From contig LR746272.1 in the NCBI GenBank assembly GCA_902729315.2, forward strand, positions 4,967,037 through 5,031,036: 64,000 bases of DNA. Reading direction: 5' to 3'. This DNA comes from Spirodela intermedia. Lineage: Eukaryota > Streptophyta > Magnoliopsida > Alismatales > Araceae. The first letter of the stretch is position 1, and every line of letters starts with the position of its first letter. This document shows, in pieces, positions 24,060 to 35,194 of this stretch. The position numbers and the translations under genes are program-made. The notes under the pieces are model-generated. The model was not told where the DNA came from, made no database searches, and saw only the letters and a program-made list of their open reading frames with translations.

Positions 24060-25637
24060 TGATGTGACTTAGTCATTGTATAGTAAATCATGCAAATTTA
24101 AAATTTATAAAACTAGAAAAAATAAATTTTCAAATATTTATAAGTATTTCTGAAGAAATATATTAAATATAATTCAATAAAACTTTCAAAAATAATAGTA
24201 ATTTTTCAGGTCAATCATAAAGATGTAATATAATATCAAGTAATTATTCAGAATTTTTCTCAAAGAATACTATTATCTATATATTTTATACTAGTAAATG
24301 AAAATAAAATATATTTAAAATTCATGAAAAAGGGAAATAAGGGTGCGAACGTCAAGATGATGTCACTCCCCAATGAATGCAAATCAGATGAAAACAGAAT
24401 TCTGCCTGATGATTCTTATATAAGTGATTACAGATGATTTAATTGATCAAATTAAGATATGTAAAAACCAGAAGAATCATAATAGAATGAAGTATATATT
24501 GGTAAATTTAAATCACACAAATTGTCACTAAATGAAGTGGAAATTAAATTGAAAGTAATAAAATAGAGTTCCAACGTCGTAGCGACAATGCGTCAACGAT
24601 GCACTAGGATCTTGAGCATTTAGTAAGATTATCGTATAGTGTCCACGGCCTTGAAGACTCTCCTTAGATAAGGACAATGTGGGCGATCTCTAGATCTCTT
24701 TGCGAAGTCTAGAGATCAATGAAATGGGTTGTCGAATCATCTCTGGCCGCTATCACCCAGTAAAATAGAAAAACGGCGACTTTGCAGCTCTCTGACGGCT
24801 GTCACCCGACGGAGAGGAGTTGGATGGAGGTAGGGCACGTGTTAGGGAGCTTCATCCTCAAGTCCACATAGCAAGTGGAGGCTCTTCATCGCATCCAATG
24901 CGTTCTCAGGAGGTGATGACTTATCTCCCGACATATCATCCTCTTCCCAGTGATGACTTGTTCATCGATCAATTGGAGATACTTTGCTCAATGGATTCGT
25001 AATCCTTTTATCGCAAATCGTTTAGTAATTTTAGTAACAATGCTTCATGAATCACATTGACGAGATTTTCACTAATCATCTAGCGATTCTAGTTGCTTAA
25101 TCTTTCACCGACAATCTGCAGGAAAGTCACAATAATTAAAGAAAAAATATAAGCTTTGACTCTAAGAGGATTCGAACCCATGCTAGTTGCTTGCCCTTTC
25201 TAAGCAAGGTGTGACGTGAGTTTAGTCCCACATCACTTGTGCGCTGAAGTTTCTAGCGAATATATAGTAATATTATATTTCCAATCAAGTCCCTTTCTTA
25301 TGCATATACAACCACTCCTTGCTCTACAGCCGGCTGGCCACCGGTGATGTGGAAAGGGAGTGGTGCACACGTACCCGTTTGTAGGCCTAGCTGGCTGGCA
25401 GGTCCCCCCTATTTTGTTTTATTTTTATTTTTATTTCTTTTTCTTCATTTATCTCAAAAGTAAGACTGTAAAAATCATATAAATTTGTATAAAATTACAT
25501 AATTAACCAAAAATTCACATTAATCAACTGAAAACCACTTTTCACACTTTAGCACAAATATAAGTCTATTTATCATGAGTTAAGGCTAAAACTATATTAT
25601 TTACTAATTATTAACTCATGATAATGAAGACTTATCA
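24060..25637 (-). repeat. L6: solo family A LTR
   Basis: 1578 bp from TGATGTGACTTAG to GACTTATCA, flanked by CCTCC (24055-24059) and CCTCT (25638-25642), a target duplication with one mismatch. It is moderately diverged. USE-like GTCCCACATCA at 25225-25235, 25 bp, then TATATA at 25261. Part of the GC-rich segment before the T run is deleted. Confidence 0.9.
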
Positions 25638-25642
25638 CCTCT

Positions 25643-26201
25643 AAAATAATATAATGCAACTCTTGACATTCCCTCAACAATAAGAAATCTTAAACTCGAT
25701 AGGCACTTTGTGAATGCCCACAAGTATCAAAGGATGGCACTCTAACTTTACACCAAGAAAGAAGTACAAGAGTGGAGGCCCAAGCATTTATTGCTCAATG
25801 CCTCAAATGATTTGGATTCCTCTATTTATATGGGAAGAAGGAGCAGATAGAGCATCTCATAACACTTTGACTTCAAACAATTAGTTTATCCACCTTCTAT
25901 TGCTTGGATGCCTGTGCATGTGCCCATTGCCATTTTATGTACCATATCCACTAGAGCTCTACCAGCCAGCCCACAACCATTGGCTCTCCACACATACCCA
26001 TTGGTCCTATCCATGTGACGAATGTTGTGTGCCTGTGCTAGTCTATGTCTCTACCATAGACATGGATGCATAAGATACATGGCTGCATGCTGAACCCCCA
26101 TTTTGTACATCCACATGTGTGCTTTGCAGCCACACCTCGTTGCTGTGCTGCAGCCACCATGCCACCTCTGCCACCATGCACCATTGCAAACTCCTACACT
26201 A
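25643..26201 (+). other. Spacer, nothing recognised
   Basis: Host sequence between L6 and the R LTR. After the R insertion is removed it continues at 47292. A minus-strand 64-aa frame (26245-26051) is not supported by anything else. Confidence 0.4.
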
Positions 26202-26925
26202 CTATCTAATGCAAGACAAGGCGAGAACCCCCTGTGCCTGATCAATGAAACTCATGACCCGAGATGGGGTAGTTGAACTAATCCGATTAGAATGTAGGGA
26301 CCCTAGACTCTAAGTCTGACCACGTACTCTATGTACAAACAGGCGTACCAATATGCACGATCAACCTAGGACAACCTGGAGAAACACTCGACGATAGTAA
26401 GTGTGAGGCCCTCTCGGTCCATGTCTAGATAGACAGTAGAACTATCGTCGTGAAGTAGCCTATGGCTGCAGCTCATGAACTGTGACGAGTCTGGTGCAGC
26501 ATCAGAGGTCACGATCCAATAACCTGTCCTATCTTGTCTACGTGCCCCTGATGGCGATAGAAACGAGCCGAGAAAACCCTTCAAAAGATAACTAAACTTA
26601 AGTAAGAAGGGGTACGGAGCTAACCTTCAGAGCTATGTAGCCCGGCGGGTTGTGACGGAGTGGAGATCCGACGAAGGCAAGGACGTCCGGTGAAGAGCGA
26701 TGCTCAGCATCGACGGTTGCTCCTGGTCGAGAGTTGTTGTAGCCGTCGTCATAAGGCGTGACACAGTCGGTGTGGGCATGGGCCCGCTAGTGGGCCAAAG
26801 GGCACACTAGCGAGCGTGGGTCCACTAGCGGGCTGAAGGGCACACTAGTGGGCGTAGGAGGCAAGCCGTGCGGTGACCTTAGGGCATGCAAGAGCCGGCG
26901 CGTGGGGCACATGCGGCAGCAGCAC

Positions 26926-27001
26926 TTCGGCAGGAAGGCCAAGCATCTACGGCGCTTTGGTAAGAAGGCCGAGCATCAGTGGCACTTCGGAGGGAAGGCC
27001 G
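26926..27001 (-). repeat. 30-bp minisatellite remnant in R copy A
   Basis: About two and a half degenerate units of the GCTCGGCCTTCC.CCGAAG repeat seen intact at 59821-59970, cut off by the LTR that starts at 27002. Confidence 0.75.
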
Positions 27002-28636
27002 AGTCTTCATTATCATGAGTTAATAATTAGTAAATAATATAGTTTTAGCCTTAACTCATGATAAATAGACTTATATTTGTGTTAAAGAATGATTTTTGGT
27101 TTTCAATTAATTAATGTGAATTTTTGGGTAATTATGTGATTTTATATGATTTTTACAGTCTTACCTTTGAGATAAATGAAGAAGAAGAAATAAAAATAAA
27201 AATATTGCAAAAATGGGGGGAGCCGCCGGCCAGCCATGCCCGCAAGCAGGTCGGAAGCGCAGTCGGGGAGTAAGCTGCGAGCAGGGGCTCGAGCGGCTTG
27301 GCTTCGGGACCGACAGGGCACGCATACGCCACACCCCCGTTCCACGTCACTGGTGGCCAGCCGGCTGTGGGGCAAGGAGTGGTCATACACACGAGAGAAA
27401 GAACTTTCTTGACAAACCTAATATTGCTATATATTCGCCCGAAAAATCGGCGTACAACCGATGTGGGACTAAACACCCATCACACCTTCCTAAGAAGAGG
27501 CGGGCAACCGGCGCGGGTTCGAATCCTTCTAGAGTCAAAATTCATATATTTTTATTTGATTATCACGACTTTCCTGTAAATCGCCAGTGAAGGATTAAGC
27601 AACGAGAATCGCTAGATCATCGGCGAAAATCTCGTCAATGCAATTCACGGAGCATTGCTACTAAAATTGCTGAATGATTCGCGATAAAAGGATCGCAAAT
27701 CCATCAAGTAAATCATCTCCGATTGATCGACGAACAAGCCGTCGTCGGGAAGAGGACGATCTGCCAGGAGACCAGTGGCCACCTCCTGAGAGCGTACCAG
27801 ATGCAATGAAGAGCCTCCTCTTGCTGCGCAGACCTGAGGATGAAGCTCCCTGACACGCGCCCCACCTCCATCCAGCGCCTCTCCGTCGGGTGACAGCCGC
27901 CGGAGAGCCGCAAAGTCACCGTTTTTCCACTCTGTCGGGTGACAGCCGCCAGAGACGATTCGACAACCCACTTCATTGATCTCTAGACTTTGCGAGAAGA
28001 TCTAGAGATTGCCCATGCCGTCTTTGTCCAAGGAGAGCCTTCGAGGCCATGGACACTGCACAATGATCCTCCTGAACGCTCAGAATTCTAATGCATCGCC
28101 GACGCATCGCCGTCGCGACACCGGAACTCTGTTTTCCTACTTTCAATTTAATTTACGCTTCATTTAGTGATACTTTGTTGATTTTAATTTACCAAACTAT
28201 ATTTCGTTCAATTACGATTCTTCTAGCTTCTACAGATCTTAATTTCATTAATTGAATCATCTATAATCGCCTACGTAAGAATCGCCCGGCAGAACTTTGT
28301 TTCTACCTGGTTCATGTTCGCCGGGCGCTGATGTCATCCTGACATCCGCACCCTTATTTCCTTTTTTTTGTGAATTTTAAATATATTTCCTTTTTATTTC
28401 TTAGTATAAAATTCGTAAGAAAATCGTATTCATTGAGAAAAATTCTGAATAATTACCAGATATTATATTACATCCTTGTGATCGACCTGAAAAATTACCG
28501 CTATTTTTGGAATTTGTATTGAATTATAATTGATATATTTATTTTGAAATACTTCTAAATATCCAAAAATTCATATTTTCTACTTTTATAAATTTTATAT
28601 TTGCGTGATTTAATATACAATGACTGAGTCACGTCA
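27002..28636 (+). repeat. 5' LTR of element 2
   Basis: Starts at AGTCTTCATTATC (TGATA lost) and ends at GACTGAGTCACGTCA. The antisense USE (perfect GTCCCACATCG, minus strand 27469-27459) is 25 bp from TATATA (27433-27428). The second LTR at 32959-34597 is the same subtype (TTTGTTGATTTTAATTTACC block). Confidence 0.93.
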
Positions 28637-28641
28637 AATTT

Positions 28642-28659
28642 TGGTGCCGTTGCCGGGGA
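28642..28659 (+). other. Primer-binding site of element 2
   Basis: TGGTGCCGTTGCCGGGGA, five bases after the LTR end, identical to that of element 1; Athila/Tat type. Confidence 0.9.
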
Positions 28660-28840
28660 TATATTGTATAATATTTAGTATTTTTCTGTTTTTCTCTTAG
28701 AGTACACAAAAAAAAACTTAACTCTTATTTTATTTTCTTTTTGCCGATTTTTATTAGAAAAAGGGAACAAAAAGAAGCACGACAAGGACTGGAGCATCCT
28801 GAAGGAGGGTAACAGTTACTAACTTTTTCTCTCGAATTTA

Positions 28841-31285
28841 TTGGTTTTTATGCATGGTAGAAGATCCTTGCATCCAAGGCTAGAAAATCTTTTCATTATT
28901 TCATTCAAAAATAAAAATCCGAAAGAAAAATTAATTTTGATGGATCCTGAAGGAACTACAGGTCAAACTGAGAACAATCCTATGGCCATGAAAAATCATT
29001 ATATCCCTGATTCATTTCAAATAGCATCTAATATTAGAGTCCCATTAGCACCCACTGTTAAATTCGAAATAAATCCAGGAATTTTTCAAATGCTCCTTAA
29101 TTTTCATGGATTGCCTTTAGAGGAACCTCATCATCACTTAGAAAAATTTCATATGGTCTGTGATTTAGTTAATCTCCCTCAAGTTACACTGGAAATTATT
29201 AAGATGAAATTATTCCCGCATACACTTAGGGACAAAGCTAGTCATTGGCTATCCACATTAGATAGAGAATTAACTAGCTGGAAAGATATAGAATAGGCCT
29301 TTCTTCGAAAATTTTATCCCTTAGGAAAAACTCAAAATATGAGAAAACATATATGGAGTTTTTCTCAAAGACCAGGAGAAACTTTGCATGAGACATGGGA
29401 AAAATTCAAGGATTTACTTAGAAAGTGTCCTCATCATGCTATACCCAAGTGGCAGCTCTATAGAATTTTTTATGATGGATTATTAGAACAACATAGAAAT
29501 ATGGTTGATTCTATATGTGGAGGAGCTTTTATGGAGAAAACTCTTGATGAAATTTACAATCTTTATGAGAATTTAAGTGAAAATTCTAGAGATCAAGCCT
29601 CTTTTGAATTATATGATAGGGATAAGAAGAGAAGAATTTATGAATTGCATCATGATGATGATTCTAAACTTAGAAATGAGGTTAATCAGATTAATCAAAG
29701 ATTAGAAAAAATTGATTTACTTATTGATAATATTAGAAAGCTTTTTAACCCTCAACTTAATTCGAATAGTACATGTCCTATGTATGGTGAAAATAATTAT
29801 TCTGAATTTCAATGTTATAATTTAGATCAATCATTTCACCCTACGCAAGAACAAGTGTAAGTAGCTCACAGTTTTAATAGAAATAAGGAACATTTTTCAA
29901 ATTCTTATAATCCTAATTGGAGGAATAATTTTTCATGGAGAGACCCAAATAATATTCAAAATCCAGAAGCACTTAGACCCAATTCAAACTCTGAATTTCG
30001 TCCAAAACAAGAAAATAGATTTCAGAAAAATCAGCCCTCTCAAACCCAACCTGATGCTATGGAAATGATGCAGCAAATGAGCCAAATGATGCAACAAACT
30101 ATGAATCAAATGATGCAACAAATGATGCAGCACCAGAAACAAATTATAGAGGCTCTTGAGAATAAGAGAAAAGAGGGACAGCTACCTAGTCAGCCCATAG
30201 AAAATTCAGAAAACTGTCCAACAGTAAGATTTCAGCAAGAAGAGTCTAGCTGGATAAATTTAGAAAAAAACCCACGAAATGAAAATGTTAGGACAGTGAA
30301 TATATTGAGTGAGAATATTTTACCTGAACCTTATTTCCAATTATTAGAAGAAATTGATGATCCATTAGAAGTAAATGAGAATATTAAGGCCAAAAATGTA
30401 GTAGCAGAAAGTTTGAATAAAATCATTTATTGCTCACAATTGATGAATGAATATAGTGAGGATGATGAGGAGAAAGAACCCTTAGATGAAGAAACAGCAA
30501 CTGATCATAGAAAAATCATCCAAATTTTAGTAGAAGGGAGTAAGGACAGAAATGAAGAAAAATATATTTTAGGTGAGGAAAAATCAATTGATTTGGGAGA
30601 TGTAGGAGATGAAATTAATGAATCTAATCATAATTTTGCAGCCATGGATGTTGATTGTGAGGATGATGATGTATATCATATACCAAAATTAAAAGATAGC
30701 TCTTGGGAAGATGAAGAATTTGATGAGTTGAGAAACGAAAAGCTAGAAAAAGAATTGATTCAACTAATGGGAACAAGCGAAAATAATAGATGTGAATATA
30801 GAGATAATTTTGGAGGAGAAAATTTGAATTTTACTGAATTCATTAGATCTGAGATTAAAGAAGACAATCCTTCCATCCTTCAAAACCCACAGCCCATTAG
30901 AATTATTTCTAAGCTTGAAATATTTCACTCCTCGCAAATTGAATAAATATGTATGGAAGATAAAATGGAGTAGGGGAAGATTATGTAGATAAAAGAAGAC
31001 ATTAAGAAATGGGTGAGTGGAAGAATTAGAGATACCAATTTAGATGAAAAAAATTTAGATTGGGCAAGAGCTAATCTGAAAATTATATGGCCTGATCGCA
31101 TTTTATGGTTTATTAATAGAAAGTATTTATTAATGAATGAGAGCCTAACAAAACAAGATAGAAATAAGGAAAGATTCTTTTCAAAATGGAAATATTATTT
31201 TTGGAAAAAAAAATTTAATTTCCATTTTGTTTTGGCTGAAAGTATGTCAAGGTATATATATATGAAGTATATGAATTTATGCTAA
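28841..31285 (+). pseudogene. gag: gag plus acidic unknown region of element 2 (broken)
   Basis: One reading frame runs through the whole interval. It encodes the Athila-type gag core (NFHGLPLEEPHHHLEKF, HTLRDKASHWLSTL, ETLHETWEKFKDLLRKCPHH), the knuckle-like CPMYGENNYSEFQC, an MMQQ repeat and then an acidic domain (SEDDEEKEPLDEE, DCEDDDVYH, WEDEEFDEL) that replaces pol. In-frame stops lie at 29294 (CAG to TAG), 29858 (CAA to TAA), 30944 (CAA to TAA) and twice within the next 50 bases (CAG to TAG). A two-base TA expansion at about 31260 then shifts the frame. No protease, RT, RNase H or integrase is encoded. The intact frame would match element 3. What the acidic domain does is unknown. Confidence 0.88.
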
Positions 31286-32958
31286 ATCTGAAAAAGAATA
31301 TCATGAAACTTACCTTGGGATACAAATATATTTTGATGGCCATTGATCATCTTATATGATGTAAGAGCTGTCCAGCTGGAGACATTAAATTCAGCACTGC
31401 ATGGGAGGCAACCCATGGTTTTTATTTCATTCTGTTTGATTTTTTTTAAGCTCTGCTTTTCTTAGAATTTTGCAGTACTTGTTTCTGTATTTGTTTTTCT
31501 TTCGAAAAAATGCAGGAGGAGTGTAAGATGAAGTGGAAAATTAAAAACGAGGTTGAGGTGATGTCTTTCAGAGCTTCATCATTTATGAAAATATTTTTAA
31601 TGCTTAACTTTGTAGATATACATGCTTCACTTGAAAATTATATTTTCTGCATATTCTGTTTCGAGTTTTCTGTGTCATTGAGGACAATGTCATTTTTAAG
31701 TTGGGGGGTGAAGTATTCATTATTAATTTATGCTGTAGGACGATTAAGAACATGTGTTTGCAGTTTATTCAACTTAGAACAGCAACTAAAAAAATAAAAA
31801 TAAAATAAAATTCGGAAAAATTGCAACATCTATTTTCTGGTTTTCTGTCAGAAACAACAGACTGTCAAAAACAGCAGACAAAAAACAGCCCGAAATTTAA
31901 AATTCTAGAAGACCCTTTTCTCACATTTCAATCCCTTAGACATATATTACTGAAATTCGAAATTACAGCTATAAAGAAGATAGTTTTGATTTATTTTTGA
32001 CAAATTTATTGCTGCTAAAAATAGAACTGAAAATAGAAAACAGAATTGTCAGAACTATCTAATTTACAAATTCCTTACATCATATTACATGCATGAAAAA
32101 TTAAATCAATTAGATTGATTGATATCAAAAGATACTAGGAAGATTATTATTGAGTCAAAAGAATGATCTAGTAGCATAAAATGTTGGAATACTCCTTGGA
32201 TACATGATAGATAACATGGATTTGATTTTGTAGATTTTCACTTCATGATCTTGATGGATAGTATTTACTTGATGTGAAAATTTTATTGATCATTTGAGTT
32301 TAATGGAGATTTTTGCACTCTGATCTATAGGACTTGTGAGGAGAAATCACTTATTTCGAAAAAAAAAAAAAGAGAGAGCAATGTGAAAAATCTAAAAACG
32401 AAGAGTACACATGGAGGGTGTGAGACATCATTCTCATTGTCGAAAATCGTGCATAGAAAAACACTTGCTGAAAAATAAGTGGATAAAGTGAAAGCCTTGA
32501 AAATGAAGAGTACACATGGAGGGTGTGAGACATCATTCTTGTTGTCGAAATTTGTCTACAGGAAAAGCTACTTATCCATTATTTATAAAAAAAAAAAAAG
32601 GAAGAAATATAGTGCAAACTTCAAAAATCAAGTCATAGAAAAAGGGAAATCTAAGATCAATATTATTCTTGGATGAGTATTGATAATTGGAACATCTTGT
32701 AAATACATCTATGAGTGAAGAAGTGATAAAGATGTGAATAGAAGAAGTGAAGTCTAGATTGTTATTCCAAGGAGTGTTTAAACATTTAAGTGCTTGGCAT
32801 CATTCTTAAATACTTGATATAAGAATCCAAAGTGTTTAATGGTGCATCATTTTTAATTATATTTTTTTCTGTATTGAAATATGATGTTTGAGATTTGTAA
32901 ATTTTTATTTTCATAATTTCATTGCTAAGGGACTAGCAATGATTTAAGTTGGGGGGTG
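31286..32958 (+). other. 3' noncoding region of element 2
   Basis: It contains the GGGAGGCAACCCATGG motif that commonly follows pol in Athila-type elements, a PPT-like AAGTTGGGGGGTG at about 31698-31710, and a 105-bp tandem duplication starting at 32400 and 32505 (GAAGAGTACACATGGAGGG...). The true polypurine tract is at the end. No envelope-like open frame is present. A 95-aa frame at 31510-31797 is disrupted in element 3. Confidence 0.75.
32946..32958 (+). other. Polypurine tract of element 2
   Basis: AAGTTGGGGGGTG directly abuts the LTR start TGATAAG at 32959; the expected position for plus-strand priming. Confidence 0.85.
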
Positions 32959-34597
32959 TGATAAGTCTTCATTATCATGAGTTAATAATTAGTAAATAAT
33001 ATAGTTTTAGCCTTAACTCATGATAAATAGACTTATATTTGTGTTAAAGAATGATTTTTGGTTTTCAATTGATTAACGTGAATTTTTGGGTAATTATGTG
33101 ATTTTATACGATTTTTACAGTCTTACTTTTGAGATAAATGAAGAAGAAGAAATAAAAATAAAAAAATTGCAAAAATGGGGGGACCCGCCGGCTAGCCGTG
33201 CCCGCAAGCGGGTCGGAACCGCAGTCGAGGAGTAAGCTGCGAGCAGGGGCTCGAGCGGCTTAGCTTGGGGACCGACAGGGCACGCGTACGCCACACCCCC
33301 GTTCCATGTCAACAGTGGCCAGCCGGCTGTGGGGCAAGGAGTGGTCATACACACGAGAGAAGGGACTTTGCTAAAAAAGCTAACATTACTATATATTCAC
33401 CCGAAAAATCGGCGTACAACCGATGTGGGACTAAACACCCGTTACACCTTCCTCAGAAGAGGCGGGTGACCGGCGCAAGTTCAAATCCTTCTAGAGTCAA
33501 AATTCATATATTTTTATTTGATTATCATGACTTTCCTGCAGATCGCCGGTGAAGGATTAAGCAATGAGAATCGCTGGATCATTGACAAAAATCTCGTCAA
33601 CCCAATTCGCGGAGCATTGCTACTAAAATTGCTGAATGATTCGCGATAAAAGGATCACAAATCCATCGAGTAAATCATCTTCAATTGATCGACGAACAAG
33701 TCGCCGTCGGGAAGAGGACGATCCGCCGGGAGACCAGTCGCCACCTCCTGAGAGCGTACCAGATATGATGAAGAGCCTCCTCTTGCTGCGTGGACCTAAG
33801 GATGAAGCTCCCTAACACGTGCCCCACCTCCATCCAGCACCTCTCTGTCGGGTGACAGCTGCCGGAGAGCCGCAAAGTCGTCATTTTTCCGCTCCGCCGG
33901 GTGACAGCCACCGGAGACGATTCGACGACCCACTTCATTGATCTCTAGACTTCGCGAGAAGATCTAGAGATTGCCCACGTCGTCTTTGTCCAAGGAGAGC
34001 CTTCGAGGCCATGGACACTGCACGACGATCCTCTCGAATGCTTAGGATTCCGGTGCATCGCCGACGCATCGCCGTCACGACGTCGGAACTCTATTTTCCT
34101 GCCTTCAATTTAATTTACACTTCATTTAGTGATACTTTATTGATTTTAATTTACCAAACTATACTTCGTCCAATTACGATTCTTCCGGCTTCTACAGATC
34201 TTAATTTGATTAATTGAGTCGTCTGTAATCGCCTACGTAAGAATCGTCGGGCGGAACTTTGTTTCCACCTAGTTCGCGTTCGCCTGGCGCTGACGTCATC
34301 CTAATGTCCGCACCCTTATTTCCTTTTTTTGTGAATTTTAAATATATTTCCTTTTTATTTCCTAGTATAAAATTCGTAAGAAAATCGTATTCATTGAGAA
34401 AAATTCTGAATAATTACCAAATATTATATTACATCCTTATGATCGACTTGGAAAATTACCGCTATTTTTGGAATTTGTATTGAATTATAATTGATATATT
34501 TATTTAGAAATACTTCTAAATATCTGAAAATTCGTATTTTCTAGTTTTATAAATTTTATATTTGTGTGATTTAATATACAACGACTAAGTCACGTCA
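32959..34597 (+). repeat. 3' LTR of element 2 (middle LTR of the array)
   Basis: 1639 bp from TGATAAGTCTTC to GACTAAGTCACGTCA. It is followed not by host sequence but by AATTTTGT and a further LTR. Antisense USE at 33431-33421 (perfect). Confidence 0.93.
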
Positions 34598-35194
34598 AAT
34601 TTTGTTGATAAGTCTTCATTATCATGAGTTAATAATTAGTAAATAATATAGTTTTAGCCTTAACTCATGATAAATAGACTTATATTTGTGTTAAAGAATG
34701 ACTTTTGGTTTTCAATTGATTAACGTGAAATTTTGAGTAATTATGTGATTTTATACGATTTTTACAGTCTTACTTTTGAGATAAATGAAGAAGAAGAAAT
34801 AAAAATAAAAAAATTGCAAAAATGGGGAGAATCATCGGCCAGCCGGGCCAGCAAGCGGGTCGGAAGGGCAGTCAGGGAGTAAGCCGCGAGCAGGGGCTCG
34901 AGTGGCTTGGCTTGTGGACCGACAGGGCACGCGTACGCCACACCCCCATTCCACGTCACTGGTGGCCAGCCGGCTGTGGGGCAAGGAGTGGTCATACATG
35001 CGAGAGAAGAGGCTTTCTTGACAAACCTAACATTACTATATATTCGCCTGAAAAATCGGCGTACAACTGATGTGGGACTTAACCCCCGTCACACCTTCCT
35101 CAGAAGAGGCGGGCGACCGGCGTGGGTTCGAATCCTCCCAAAGTCAAAATTCATATATTTTTATCTAATTATCGTGACTTTCTTGCAGATCGCC

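Noticed and set aside
31286-32958. Envelope-like gene between the gag frame and the 3' LTR
   Set aside because: No open frame above about 95 codons, and none kept between elements 2 and 3.
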